Source: Colias croceus (lineage: Eukaryota > Arthropoda > Insecta > Lepidoptera > Pieridae). From it: a stretch of 64,000 nt of DNA. Each line of letters starts with the position of its first letter. Positions within the stretch are counted from its first letter, which is position 1. The stretch spans positions 10,850,001-10,914,000 of the forward strand of contig NC_059549.1 of the NCBI RefSeq assembly GCF_905220415.1. Direction: 5' to 3'. Made by a program: the position numbers and the translations under genes. Below, piece after piece: positions 1 to 12,300 of this stretch. The notes beneath the pieces were generated by a model. The model worked only from the letters and a program-made list of their open reading frames with translations. It was not told where the DNA came from and did no database searches.

Positions 1-3000
1 GACATGCCACATCATAATCTCATTTTTATTTGAAAACAGACGGGACATGCATCCCCATTCCTTCAATGACAATGCGGCATAAAGCGAACTAGGTTAATAT
101 CCTATATATACCGACAATGTGGTATATATGATAGCTGTTATCACCATGATAATGTTTTATGCATGACTCTAAATAATGTCGCTGAAAGCTTTTACGACCT
201 CTTTACGGTATTTGATGGCATTCGAACGTCTTCAGTGTAAAATTTTAATGATTTAAACATTAATTTTCACTTTTTGAATGATGAAATGGTTGTCGGTTGT
301 GGATCTGATAAATTTTATAACTGTTTTAACTACCTACATCGATATTATAATATGGAATCATAAAATGTAGAGTCGTATTTACGAATTATATATAGGTAGG
401 TAATTAATAAATAATAACAGTCTAAAAAGTAATTGTATCCTTATAATTTGCCTTTTCATCTGTCTAGGGAACAAACATTCACCCATCAATCCAAATGGTC
501 GAGCTTATATTACTTTAATTCGCACATTTATTAACAACTAACTTTCCGCCCACGGCTACGCCCGCATTTTTAAAGAAAACCCCGTATAGTTCCCGTTCCC
601 GTGAGATTTTCGGGATAAAACTTATCCTATGTGTTAATCCAAGTTACCCTCTATATGTGTGCTAAATTTCATTGTAATCGGTTTATTAGTATTTGCGTGA
701 AAGAGTAACAAACATACACATACACATCCATTCTCACAAACTTTCGCATTTATATTATTAGTAGGATAAACCGCCGATTTCTGTTCTCATCGCAAACCCG
801 AAAGTTTCCAACGTTCAGTCAACAAAACATTCATTATTAATATTAAACATTAGCTTTAAGTTCTGAAACATTCAGACAGTTCAGCTCGAACACTATGGAC
901 CTTGAGAGCCTCGCTCAGTAAAGTTTGATGACGGTTAATAACATCTGTTGTTTTATTTCAGGACCGTTCCTATTTTATATATATGCAAATTAGAGAATAA
1001 ATTAGCTCTAACAAAATATGTTAACCAGGGTTTTATACGCATTACATTCTGTTTGCTAAATACATACGCTTACGAGTATGAATATTGTAATGTGTAATTG
1101 AAACTGGCTTTCCTTTTGCTTTGTTTGTTCTTTGTGTGACAGTTTTGTTGTTGTTTAATAATATTCCAAGTAGGAACGATTATACAATCGAATTCATGAC
1201 TGTATGTATATATATTCACGGGACTATTCAACTGCTCCCATCTGCGCTCGTATCATGCATCGTACGGATATAATCGTCCTGCATACAAATTTCCTTATTA
1301 GGTACGTCTTCTTCAAGATTTATTATGTCCTTTATGTGTTTTATTTACTTCAATCTCAGTTACAAATTCAAGTACATTATGTATTCATTTATTATCTGGG
1401 AATTTAAAGCACATAACGCGGCTATTTAATAATTTTTTGCACTTATAATAGAATAAGCGAAACCAAGTGAATCCTTTACAAATTACAAGGGAAATATATA
1501 CATTATACATACATGCAAAGTGGGGTCGCTCTCATAAAATTCGTGTTCATAATACTGTGGAAGCCTCCAAGTTCTAATTTAATTTAACTCTGCTTCTGTA
1601 TTAATCAGCATATTTTAAAATGTACGTAATAGCAGTGGCCACTGGGAAAAAGTTAAGCAGGACCTTACAGTATATGAATTCATTAAAAAATATTTTTAAG
1701 GGAGTTAATTTTTATACGTTTTAGTTACTATCTTGGCTTTTTATGACGTTTTGGCGATTTTTTCAATATGGTATTTAAACCACTTCGACCATTGAAACAT
1801 TAAAATATAAAAATACTAAATGGATCACGGTTAAAAATTCGTTATAATGCGTTTTTATTTTTTTAATCTATCACTTCTTATTCATAAGTATAAAGGCGAA
1901 ATAATAACAGTATTTAGATTCTTTAGCAATCGTGAACACAGAATAATAACTAGTAGCTAGTTAAAGTGAGATGTAAATTAGATTACATTCTGGTTGAATA
2001 TACCTAAATCTTCGAAGGAATGAGAAATAAAAGGTTTTGGCACTTCGCCAGACATCTGGGAAAATGTATATCGAAACAGCTGTCACACACCTGCCTCATA
2101 CCCCACTCGGGGGCAAGGGACACATGCTTCTCAAGTGTATATAATCGTAATATTTTATATCTTCGTACAGATAACATTACCGTTACTTATTTATACCACA
2201 CGTGTGTCTCGAGCACTCAGAGATAATGTGACTTCCTGTGGTAATGGTATTATCTAAATCGGATCAGTGGTTCCCAAGTTTGATCGGATGTTTCAAGTAT
2301 TTAGTAGTTTTTTTTTTTTGTATTTTTTTTGTATCTAATAATATATTATGTCAGTTGTATTAAAAACTATACACAGCTCTACCTACCTGTATCTTATAGA
2401 AATTTTAAAGTCTCCTCGTTGGAATTAAAGACTTTTTACCGAATTAAAAATCAATAAATATTTTCATTATATAACCCGACCCTTTAAATACTGAACGGTA
2501 TACTTTATGCGCTTATCTAAAATTAGTTAAACTAAACACAACACACTCTATAAATCGTTCATCTCTGCACAATATATTCACCCACACCAAAATAAACACC
2601 CTGTATATCAAAGGCAATTTACCCAAAACGGATGATCGCAAAGATGCGTTCGGTTTGCAAGCAAACGCTATCACAGGCGACCACTAATCACATCTATTTG
2701 CCCGACCATTCTCTGTTTGCCCTTTGAGACGAGCATCGTTGGAAATATGATGAAATTGTGGTACGGACCACTTGGCAATAAATAATACAGGGTGTTTGCA
2801 CATACATTTTCGAATTTAATTAATAATTATATTACATAATTAATATAATTTTAAAGTATTTGGAAAATTACAAAATGTTATAATTTTAATTTAAATGGAT
2901 TCAATTAGACTTAAGTAGGTATTTATTTCTTATCATTATACCAATTTTAAAAGAGACTATTCCGTAGTAATAAGTATAAAATTCCGTAGTAAATATAATT

Positions 3001-3203
3001 AATTTTGATCTTATAGAATTGTCTCTATTACATTAAAGATCTATGTCCACTCATGTATCTAGTTACTACTTAGTACTTTTAATCGTCATAATAGAAGACT
3101 GTAAGTTATCTCAATATAATGACTCTTCAATCAAACTCCTTTTCTCCATTCTTTTGTTTATATCTTTATTCTCAAAATGCAATAAGTCCTGAACAGCACG
3201 CAG
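1..3203 (+). other. Tomosyn: tomosyn intron sequence upstream of the first visible exon
   Basis: This stretch is AT-rich and has no convincing coding exon. The first recognisable exon at 3204 begins inside the first beta-propeller, so the promoter and about 90 N-terminal residues must lie upstream of the window. Apart from one Helitron/SINE-like repeat at 535-770 and some A/T runs I see nothing specific. Confidence 0.6.
535..770 (-). mobile_element. Short interspersed repeat, TACTAATATTATAAA-type (Helitron/SINE-like)
   Basis: On the minus strand this copy starts near the TACTAATATTATAAATGCGAAAG-like end and runs to the GGGCGTAGCCGTGGGCGG-like end. The same arrangement recurs at 4980-5176, 30876-31020, 52797-52960 and 57984-58203. 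Repeats of this kind are abundant in Lepidoptera and have been linked to non-autonomous Helitrons (Lep1-like). I assign it from sequence similarity between the copies in this window; the exact family name is inferred. Confidence 0.6.
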
Positions 3204-3386
3204 TCTAGGCGGGCCCGGCGTGGACGCTCACGTGCGCCACGACAACGGCGAGGTGGTGCTGCACGCCAAGTTCCTGGTGAACGACGGCGGGCTGGTCACC
3301 GCCACGGCTGACGACCAGCTGCATCTGTGGACCTTCCGCCAGAAGCCGCCGCAGCGCGTGCAGTCGCTCAAGTTTCAGAGGGAACG
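3204..3386 (+). CDS. Tomosyn: Tomosyn exon 1 of window
   Basis: This exon encodes LGGPGVDAHVRH through LHLWTFRQK to QSLKFQRER, the second WD40 blade region of tomosyn. The acceptor is gcacgcag and the donor is gtaaga. The leading T completes a codon begun in an unseen upstream exon, and the exon ends two bases into an Arg codon. An alternative acceptor seven bases earlier (gaacag) cannot be excluded. Confidence 0.92.
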
Positions 3387-6300
3387 GTAAGAATAGAAGA
3401 CTACTTAATATATCACTATTACCTATTAGATTATATTGTTATTACCTGACTACTATTGTTACTCTACAGAATATGATACGAAGGTACCTTTTTGGTAAGG
3501 GGTAGGAAATCTTCTGAAGTTACTCTGTCTTTTAGAATATAATACCTACAGAGCGTCATAAGAAAATGGTTAGAAAATATTCATAAAAATCTTTGTAGCC
3601 ACTGCACTATGATTTTAATGTTAAACTATTAAAGAAGATGTTATTAACAAAAGTTTTTTGAAACTAATGTAGGTAGGTTTAAACTCAGTCTACTTTAATT
3701 AATTAAGATCATGTAAAAAATTATAAGTCCCAGCTAACTACTTACGTCAATATAATATAAAAAAAAACGCGCGTACATTCCTTCAGCCAGGACTGAAATG
3801 TTTTATAGAACATTGCAAGCGCGTTGGCCACATATGCCAATTCAATATAGTATGTTTTATTAAAAATAACTGCGTTAAAAACAACCGACTTCAAAAACGG
3901 AAAAGTAAGAAATAAAAAAGATTTGATATTATTAATTACTACATATTATTTTTATGTGCTATTTACTAAAAAGGTTTGATGTCGGTGCATGGGCTTAATA
4001 CTAAGTGCTTAGTGTTTGGCACCGACTTCAAACCTATTTAATAAATAGCACATAAAAATAATATGTAGTAATTAATAATATCAAATCTTTTTTATTTCTT
4101 ACTTTTCCGTTTTTGAAGTCGGTTGTTTTTAACGCAGTTATTTTTATTTAATACTTTTTAGTGTATTTTTCAACACGAATCAAACGAGCCCAAACTCGAT
4201 AAAGTTGAGTCAATATATTACTGAGTTCCTATAGCCACCTTCCGATTCCATCATCAGATCAGCTCCATGTCATGATAATGTTTCATCGCTATCCAATTTA
4301 CATTCGTATACAAAATTTCAGCTCAATCGGTTACCGGGAAGTGAATCAAAGTTACTTGCTACATTGAAATTAAGTCATCGAGTACAGACAAAAATGCTCA
4401 TAAAATAAAAACTACTAGGCCTAGCCGAATAAAATTTTTATGGGACCAATTCGACACCATCCCGCATCGAACAAAAAAAGAATCACGTAAATCGGTTCAG
4501 AAACCTCGGAGTAATCGGTGTACATACATAAAAAAAAAAAAAAAAAAAAAAAAATATACCGGCCGAATTGATAACCTCCTCCTTTTTTTTGAAGTCGGTT
4601 AAAAAAAAGTACAGATCTTATTGCACAGATAATACAAGCGCGTGGATCACAGATCCGGCAGGAGGTAGTCACAACGGGGTTTAGCGTTTAATTAATTCCG
4701 CAGGTAAACGCACCCCGCCGACCCCATCGTTTGTCATTCCCCTAATTACCCGGGTTTAATCGGACGCAATTGATTGCGTTTCGGATTTATCTTCATATTT
4801 TGCATTTGAAGCTTTAATTTAGATGTACAATCCGGTTTGTGCGATATCGGAACGTACTTACCGTTTGTCAACGGATAAATTTTGAGCACAATTTTGGCGG
4901 GATTATTTTGAAGCTTTTGTCCTACTTTCATCATATTCTTATACTTGTACATTTATTTGATAAGAAATATATAAATCCATACTAATATTATAAATGCGAA
5001 AGTAACTCTGTCTGTCTGTCTGTTACTCAATCACGCCTAACTACTGAACCAATTTTCATGAAATTTGGTATGGAGATATTTTGATACCTGAGAAAGGTTT
5101 CCCGGAAATCCCACGGGAATGATAACTAGGTTTTTCTTTGACTGCGCGAGCGAAGCCGCGGGCGGAAACCTAGTAGTATAAAGGATTGGATAGTTCTACT
5201 AATAATTTAAGCAGAAATATGTAATGAAACTTCTCAAGACTCTGGGATAGGTACCGTGCATCCCATATGGTCTAACACTAAATGATATATTGCTTCGACA
5301 TAGCTAAATTTAATTAAAATATCATCAATACCAATTTATATCATAACTGTTCTGTAAATAAACAGTTAAATTCAATAGTCATACAATGTATATTTGGAGG
5401 TATTAACTTGTCATAAACAGCGCAATTGCAATCAGTTTACGTTGACATTCCCAAACTATTGAAAGTAAATTCAAAGCAATAACGACCATACAACCTAAAG
5501 CGCTGAAAACTTTGAGCATAAATTCGTTAAAGGCGCTCGAAAGCGCTGCAGCGATCGATCTTGTTAGATTTTCACTCTATTCATAGTTCTGAATACTGAA
5601 TGGGTAAACATATTTTAATTTATGCTAAATCTATCATATTCACATACACTATACATACCTGTTTTTTCTGGTGGAAAATCATTATAATAAATGTTTTAGC
5701 ACTTGCATTATATTTTCTAAATAGATTATATGAAATTTTAAATCTCAGACACCTCGTATTATCTTTATATTTCCATGCTAATTTTATTTCCTAATTAATT
5801 GTTTCAATTTGTAATGAATTTTGATGCGACTAACGGATTGACGAATTGGATTGATTAAATCTAAGAGATATAGTCCCTGTTGATTTGAGTTAATTATTAA
5901 CAATGTTGGAATTAAATCATTTTCATCTTCAATTCGCCAAATTGGCAAAAAGGGCGAAATATTTTGATTATATTTAGGAAACGCTTCTAATAAAGGTAAG
6001 GTTAAATCCTTTAAATATTTTTACTTCAAAATAAATTGTAATTTATTAAATTATTTCCAATATAATATAAAAAAATCATTGATCAATTCATCTTCATAGT
6101 AATTCGATTAACGAAATTTATATCACAACGCACTATAAAGGATACGTAATCTGTAATATCCGAATTATCCGATACATTTCCGTAATTATTCATGAAGAAT
6201 ACACATTGAACGAGAGGCTTAATTAAACTGACGTAACGTACGAATTCCTTTTTACTTATTACGTGCATTTCAACAAAACGATATTTTAATCTTCTTCATT

Positions 6301-9300
6301 ATATATTGCCAATATTTAAGTGAAACAACGCAACTGTGGGGGCGTCCATAAATTACGTGAGGTATTTAAGGGAACGGGTCAAGTCAAATCTCATTTAATC
6401 TTACGATGAGGACAATCTCGTCTCGGCAAATAGGTATCACGCAATTTTTCAAAAAATAAAAAATACATCTCACGCTCTATGGACGCTCCCTTTGTAATTC
6501 AAAAGCTTTTTAATCTGCAATGAATGTAAAACTCATTTCTCTTCGTATTTTCTCTTTAGCGGATTATCTTGAAGCACTTAAAAGTTTGCCAATATACCTT
6601 GAGAAGTAAAATGTTTAATAAGAGCCGTTATCCTCGATAGCTTTTTCATTAACGGCGTGTTTATGAGAGTTTATGGCGAGCGGAGAGACGAGATGTCGGC
6701 CGTTAACTTGCCTCGTGGCGTATTGGTTGATGTAATTTCATGACAAATTGACGGGAATATGTTTTTTTGATGGGTTTATTTTATTTTATGTGATTGATAC
6801 AAATTTAACATAAGTACCTTTACTTTAGGGTAGCCTGCATTTTAAAAACATCTTATGAGATATTGTGTATCTTTAATTAGGGAATACATTACAAGCTTAA
6901 AAAATTCTTTTAAGCATATTTAAGTCTATGAAATAATTCGACATGCTTAACGGCGTCTTTTATAACTTAAAAAAATATAGAAGAAGGTGTACATGCATAT
7001 CTTTTTTGATATTCATAATACTTTAACTAGGTATACAATAACTCAGTTAATTGTCATAATCGGATTTATTTAATATTAAAACAAAAGAATGTGCCCCGCC
7101 CACTACTGAGGACATAATTGATAAGAACTTATTGTCATTGAATTATCGCAAAAATTATCAAAATGCACCGGTTTAACAATGTTGCGTAAATGTTTGTAAA
7201 CATAGAGATTAATGATGCACTTAATGTTATTATTCGGTTTAGTAAAACAAAATTAAATAGTAGCATATATAAAATAATAAGAACTATGGATTTGAATTAC
7301 CTAGTTTATTTAGCACATGCGTGTGTGTTGCACATTGCCTATATTACATATAAATAATTAATATCTTTATTTACTCATGTGGTTTACAAGTTATTACAAT
7401 AAGGAAAGTACAGCACATTCGCCAGTTAAACTGGCATGCAAACAGTTTTACAGCTCCGCATAATCAGAAAAAAAATTATATTATATAAACATTAATTATT
7501 ATAGTTTAGTTCAAGTATATATTAATTATTATACATGTCAATCCAAAAACATTTATCATCCAAAAAGTCCCTTATATTATAAAATTTTTTATTTAATAGC
7601 CTCATATAAAGTTATATTTTTAAAATTCATATTTACTATGCATATTTAGTTATGTTTATATCTAGCATATAATTAATATCTAAGCAATAGGTATGCTTCG
7701 ATTGAATTTCACAGCAACGCCAGGTATTCGGTATATTATCTAAAATCCATGATTAATATGCAGTGTAACAATAGCGCCCCCCTTCCCTGGGAGGGGGGTA
7801 AATCAATTCCCCACCCCTATTTGCATACAACGTGAACACCCTTGTTGTCACCGCACTTGATGGAAGCGCACAAAGCATTATTTGTAGAGTGAGTACATTG
7901 GATTTGTCATTTGAGGGATTAGCCGCTTGCTGTGGTTTCGCTTGGATTCGTATACACAAGACTAAAGTATTTTGTATAACTTTTATTCGTGTTTATAAAT
8001 AGATAATTAGTATTTTAAAAGTGACAGAATTGGAATTTCGATTCTGTTACGAAGATTTTTGAAGTTATACTTCTTTTGGCGCGATGGAGAAAAATGATGA
8101 GAGTGAATTTTTACGATGCGCGCGCACACCGACAGTTAAATTTAACAGCATGAAGCTAGTTCTAGGTGGTAGGTATGAAAATTGATAACTATGTTCAAGT
8201 TGTATATTCTAGTATTTTTTTCCATACGCCAAAGAAGTATAACTTCTAACGCGTGTACATAAGTACACACACTCTTTTTCTTTCTTTTTGATCCACATTT
8301 TTATAGTGTCAAAAAAATTCACTAATAACAAACAAAAACCTTTTTCATGAACTTCAACCCTTGAATAAAAGTAATCTACATCAGTATTTCTTCCGTATAA
8401 CGTATTCTTATGTGCAAACAAACAAACAAACTTGTTTATAAAGTATGTCGTGACACAATATTTAAACAAACACAGAGCTTATTGGAAAAAGGATTGTTGA
8501 AAATTAAATCTCTTCGTACGTTGAGTTTTCTGGAAGTTTTTAAAAGAACGAAAATCTCTTGAATTGTTTAGTGGCTGCGGTGTCTTTGTTCGGTTACTCT
8601 TACTATGTATTATTTACATATTATAGTTGATATTTTGTTTAGAAGTTTTATTTTTAATAACAAATGTAGAGATTGGTAGAAGGTTTATTTTTTGACGCGG
8701 AATATCATATGTATATAAGAAAATTCTGTATCAATGATATTTTAATTAGACTATTAATAGAATAGATATAAACTAAATAATAGTGTAATCATAAATTTAT
8801 AAAGAATAGAAAAAATTCGATCACGAGGCGGGACTTTTTTTCTATTCTTTATAAATTTATATTTATAAAGCATTTGAATGCCATAAAACCAAAAATATAA
8901 ATTCAACATAGTGTAATCATGTAAATTGTTGAAAAAACCATTGTGTGATTATAAAAGAATTTAAAACGCGCTCTATTAATTTTAATGTAATTATTAGGTA
9001 CGTTAAATATTCCATATACATGTACTTAGCAATATATTTTAACGTCGAAAAAAGAAGGTAAATTTTCATAAAGTACCTAACTACCTAAGCAGTCCTTTAT
9101 TTGTAAATTACACATGTAATGTCGAAATCAATGTACTGGGGTTAGAATAATGAAACAAAACATATGAAACAAGCGTGTACTCGTAGAGGGAAATGGCGCG
9201 AAACCCGCCGACACGAAACAAACATAAAAATCGTAAAATTTTACAAGGGCTCGCGTACTAAATACTCATTCTTTTAATTGGTCGTACTGTGGATATTGTT

Positions 9301-12300
9301 ATTTGTTTTCTATTTGAAATATTTGTGGGTGAACTTTGAAGTCGTTGTTATTTTTTTATACAGTAGAAATAAATTGTAAAGTTTTGTAATGACGTGCTTT
9401 TAAAAGTCCAATTATTTAATAAAATCAATAACAGATGAAGTAAGAGAAAAACAAAATTAAAACAATAAAACAATAACTCCTATTTGTAAGATTTACTTCT
9501 TTTGTAATTCACACCTTACCCTTATAAATTAAATATTTAAAAACTTTGCCACAATAGCAAAGACAATAAATCGCAACAATGACCATAAACAAAATTTTCT
9601 CGATGCTTAATCTATACAATCTGTGGAACAAAAGCGCGGTTCAACCAAATTATTTACTTTGAAACGTCAATTAATGCACAGCACTTTAAAAAAAAGCCTT
9701 TGCAAATTTTTCGCTTTAGAAGAGTCAAAAGGTCGTACTGTACTGACGCAAATTGCTTCTATTATGTCGTGTGCGGGATCTGAAATTGAAAATTATTTTC
9801 CGGGAAAATTTTGCGCGTGTAATTTCATTAAAAATCCGATTTAAAAGGCTCTTCCGTGTAACGATTGACACGTTTGTATGGAAATATTAAATGTGTACAT
9901 TTTTTATTTACCGTTCATTTGATTGCGATGAATGGCGTTGATTAACGCTTGAGAGTATTCACAGATTTGGTATTTATTGAGGATAATGTTTATAATTACA
10001 CTCGATTTGCACTTATTCCTATACTTTCAATGTCTTGCTACAAAGTTTTTATGAACAGCGCTAAATAAGCTCTAGTACAATGGATAAAAACTCGTGTATT
10101 AAGTTTTCCATTTTGTAGTGTATGGTAAAATCACAGGTAAAATGTATCGAAAAAAACCCTAAATGTATGTAATGAAATGCCATTTCATCAATATTCAAAT
10201 TTGCCGCGATTCGTGCGTTCACGTTATCTGTGGCACGGATTGACGTAGCGGTAAGAAAAAATGGCGAGAAAGGATTAAAGTATTGTGTGCTGGTGTGCAA
10301 CGCAATTTATAATAAAACTGAAAGATAGAAGGGATATAATTGGGGATTTATTATATGTGGACTTTAAATGTCGTTTCTTTTAATTTACAGGTGAGATTAA
10401 ATATGTTAAGTTGTTGTAGTAACAAACTATTTGTATGTTAAACTATTGTGAAAACTATTAAAATAAAACTTTTAATTTACAGAGAAACAAATTGGTTTCC
10501 TTGAAAATCCTCAATAATATATCTTATAAAACGACATTTTCGTTAACTAAAAGAAGATGGACCGGTTGCAGTTTGAGTTTACGATGATAGCTTCAAATGA
10601 TGGCAAATCCAATGTGTTAGCCATAACCTCAATTACTACAGAAGAAGGAAAATGTTATGTCTTACCTGATGATCTGAAACCGGTCATTCACCATACATGT
10701 ATTGTTAAAATGAGTACATTCTCGAAAATAAAAAACAGCATAAAGAAGAGGCATCAAAGCCGAAAAATTTGGATAAAATTAAATGAGGATCAAAAGAAAA
10801 CATATACAGATGAGGAAGGTAATATGCAATTTTTGGATCAATACTTGGAAGAAATTAGCATCATACAACCAAAAGACAAAGATAGTAATTTACAAAATAT
10901 ATTAGAAAAATTAATTGAAACTACCACGAATAAAGAAAATCAACATAACCTAAGACATGTCTCGGAGAAATTTATTATTGAAAAATTCACAAGTAAGAAT
11001 TGTAATGCATTGCAATGGATAGAGAATTTTGAAAAAGAGTGTGACCGCTTCAGTATTACAAAAGATGAAACAAAAATTGAAACATTGAGATTGTTTTTAG
11101 AAAAATCTTGTTTGGATTGGTATAGCTCGATGGCCATCAAACTAACAGTAACTTCTGAATGGAAGGAATGGAAAAACAATTTTTTGGAAACGTTTAAAAA
11201 CCAAGGATGGGACATGGTCTCATATGCTTTTTCATTCAAGTATAAAGAAGGATTATTAATTGATTATGCAATAAAAAAAGAACGACTCATACTAGACATA
11301 AACAAATCAGTAGACTCCAAAACAATAATAGATCTTATTGCAACAGGCTTACCTGGGTTTATCTTAAACAAATTAAACAGGGATGAACTCAACAACACTA
11401 CCGATTTGTTCAACGAGTTAAGAAAATATGAAGGTATGATGTACAAGAAGAACTCACCTATGGTAAGAAGTGCTACTTTTCTTCATAGAAATAAAATTAA
11501 TGAAAAGAAGCCGTGTAAGACGTGTGAATCTTTAGACAAAGGAATAAGATACCATCCAGAAGAGTTGTGTTGGTTCAAGAAAAATAAAAATGAATCTGAA
11601 AGGGGTACCAAAGCCAGAACTGTGAACAATAATTCAATTATTGAAGTAGATATAAATACTAATAAAAAAAACGAGTAAGTACACCATTAATCAAAATCAA
11701 GCTTTTGTTAGAAAATAAAATAGAAGTAAGCGGAATTTATGATTCAGGATCACAGATCTCTTTGATAAATTCAAGACTAATAAAAGTAAAAGAAAATAAA
11801 GATAATGTTAATGTTGCATATATGAAAACGGTTAATGGTGTGAAGAAAACAGATGGCTTGATAACAATAAAAATAAAAATATTTGATATGGAAGAAGAAG
11901 TGGATGTATATGTTGTAGAAAATGAATGGTCCGGGAGCCAGAAGCAGATTTTATGACCAAGTTCCTCTCAAGCGGTAATTAGTAAAATGCATCAAAGTAT
12001 AGTATTATGAAGCCTCGTGAACGTCAGCTGGAGCTCGGTTGGGGGGGTGAGCGGTTGTAGCCTCCCACGCACTTAAGAAAAAAAATTATATTCATTCATT
12101 TCCTCTCAGCTAAAAATTTGTCAAATTGTAGCTAACCCAATATCTCAACGAAAAATAATAATCAGCTGGTTACAGCATGGTGTATTATACGTCAGCTGGT
12201 GTCTCGAATATAATGAGACATTAACAAAATCATCGAGATACGTGGAATTCCATCAACATAAGTCCCCGTAAAAGATAAGTAATAACTTTATTAATTATAT

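Larger units (their letters stand above)
3387..10163 (+). other. Tomosyn: Tomosyn intron 1, part before the retrotransposon
   Basis: This is AT-rich intron sequence. It contains a palindromic AACCGACTTC element (3862-4604), a GC-richer pocket around 4690-4800, a Helitron/SINE-like repeat (4980-5176), a palindromic GAAGTTATACTTC element (8059-8276) and a hairpin (8791-8860). I see no coding exon. The short open frames here have no codon bias or family resemblance. Confidence 0.6.

Noticed and set aside
1204..2226. Short plus-strand frames near the start of the window
   Set aside because: AT-driven, without splice context, codon bias or resemblance to the missing tomosyn N-terminus.
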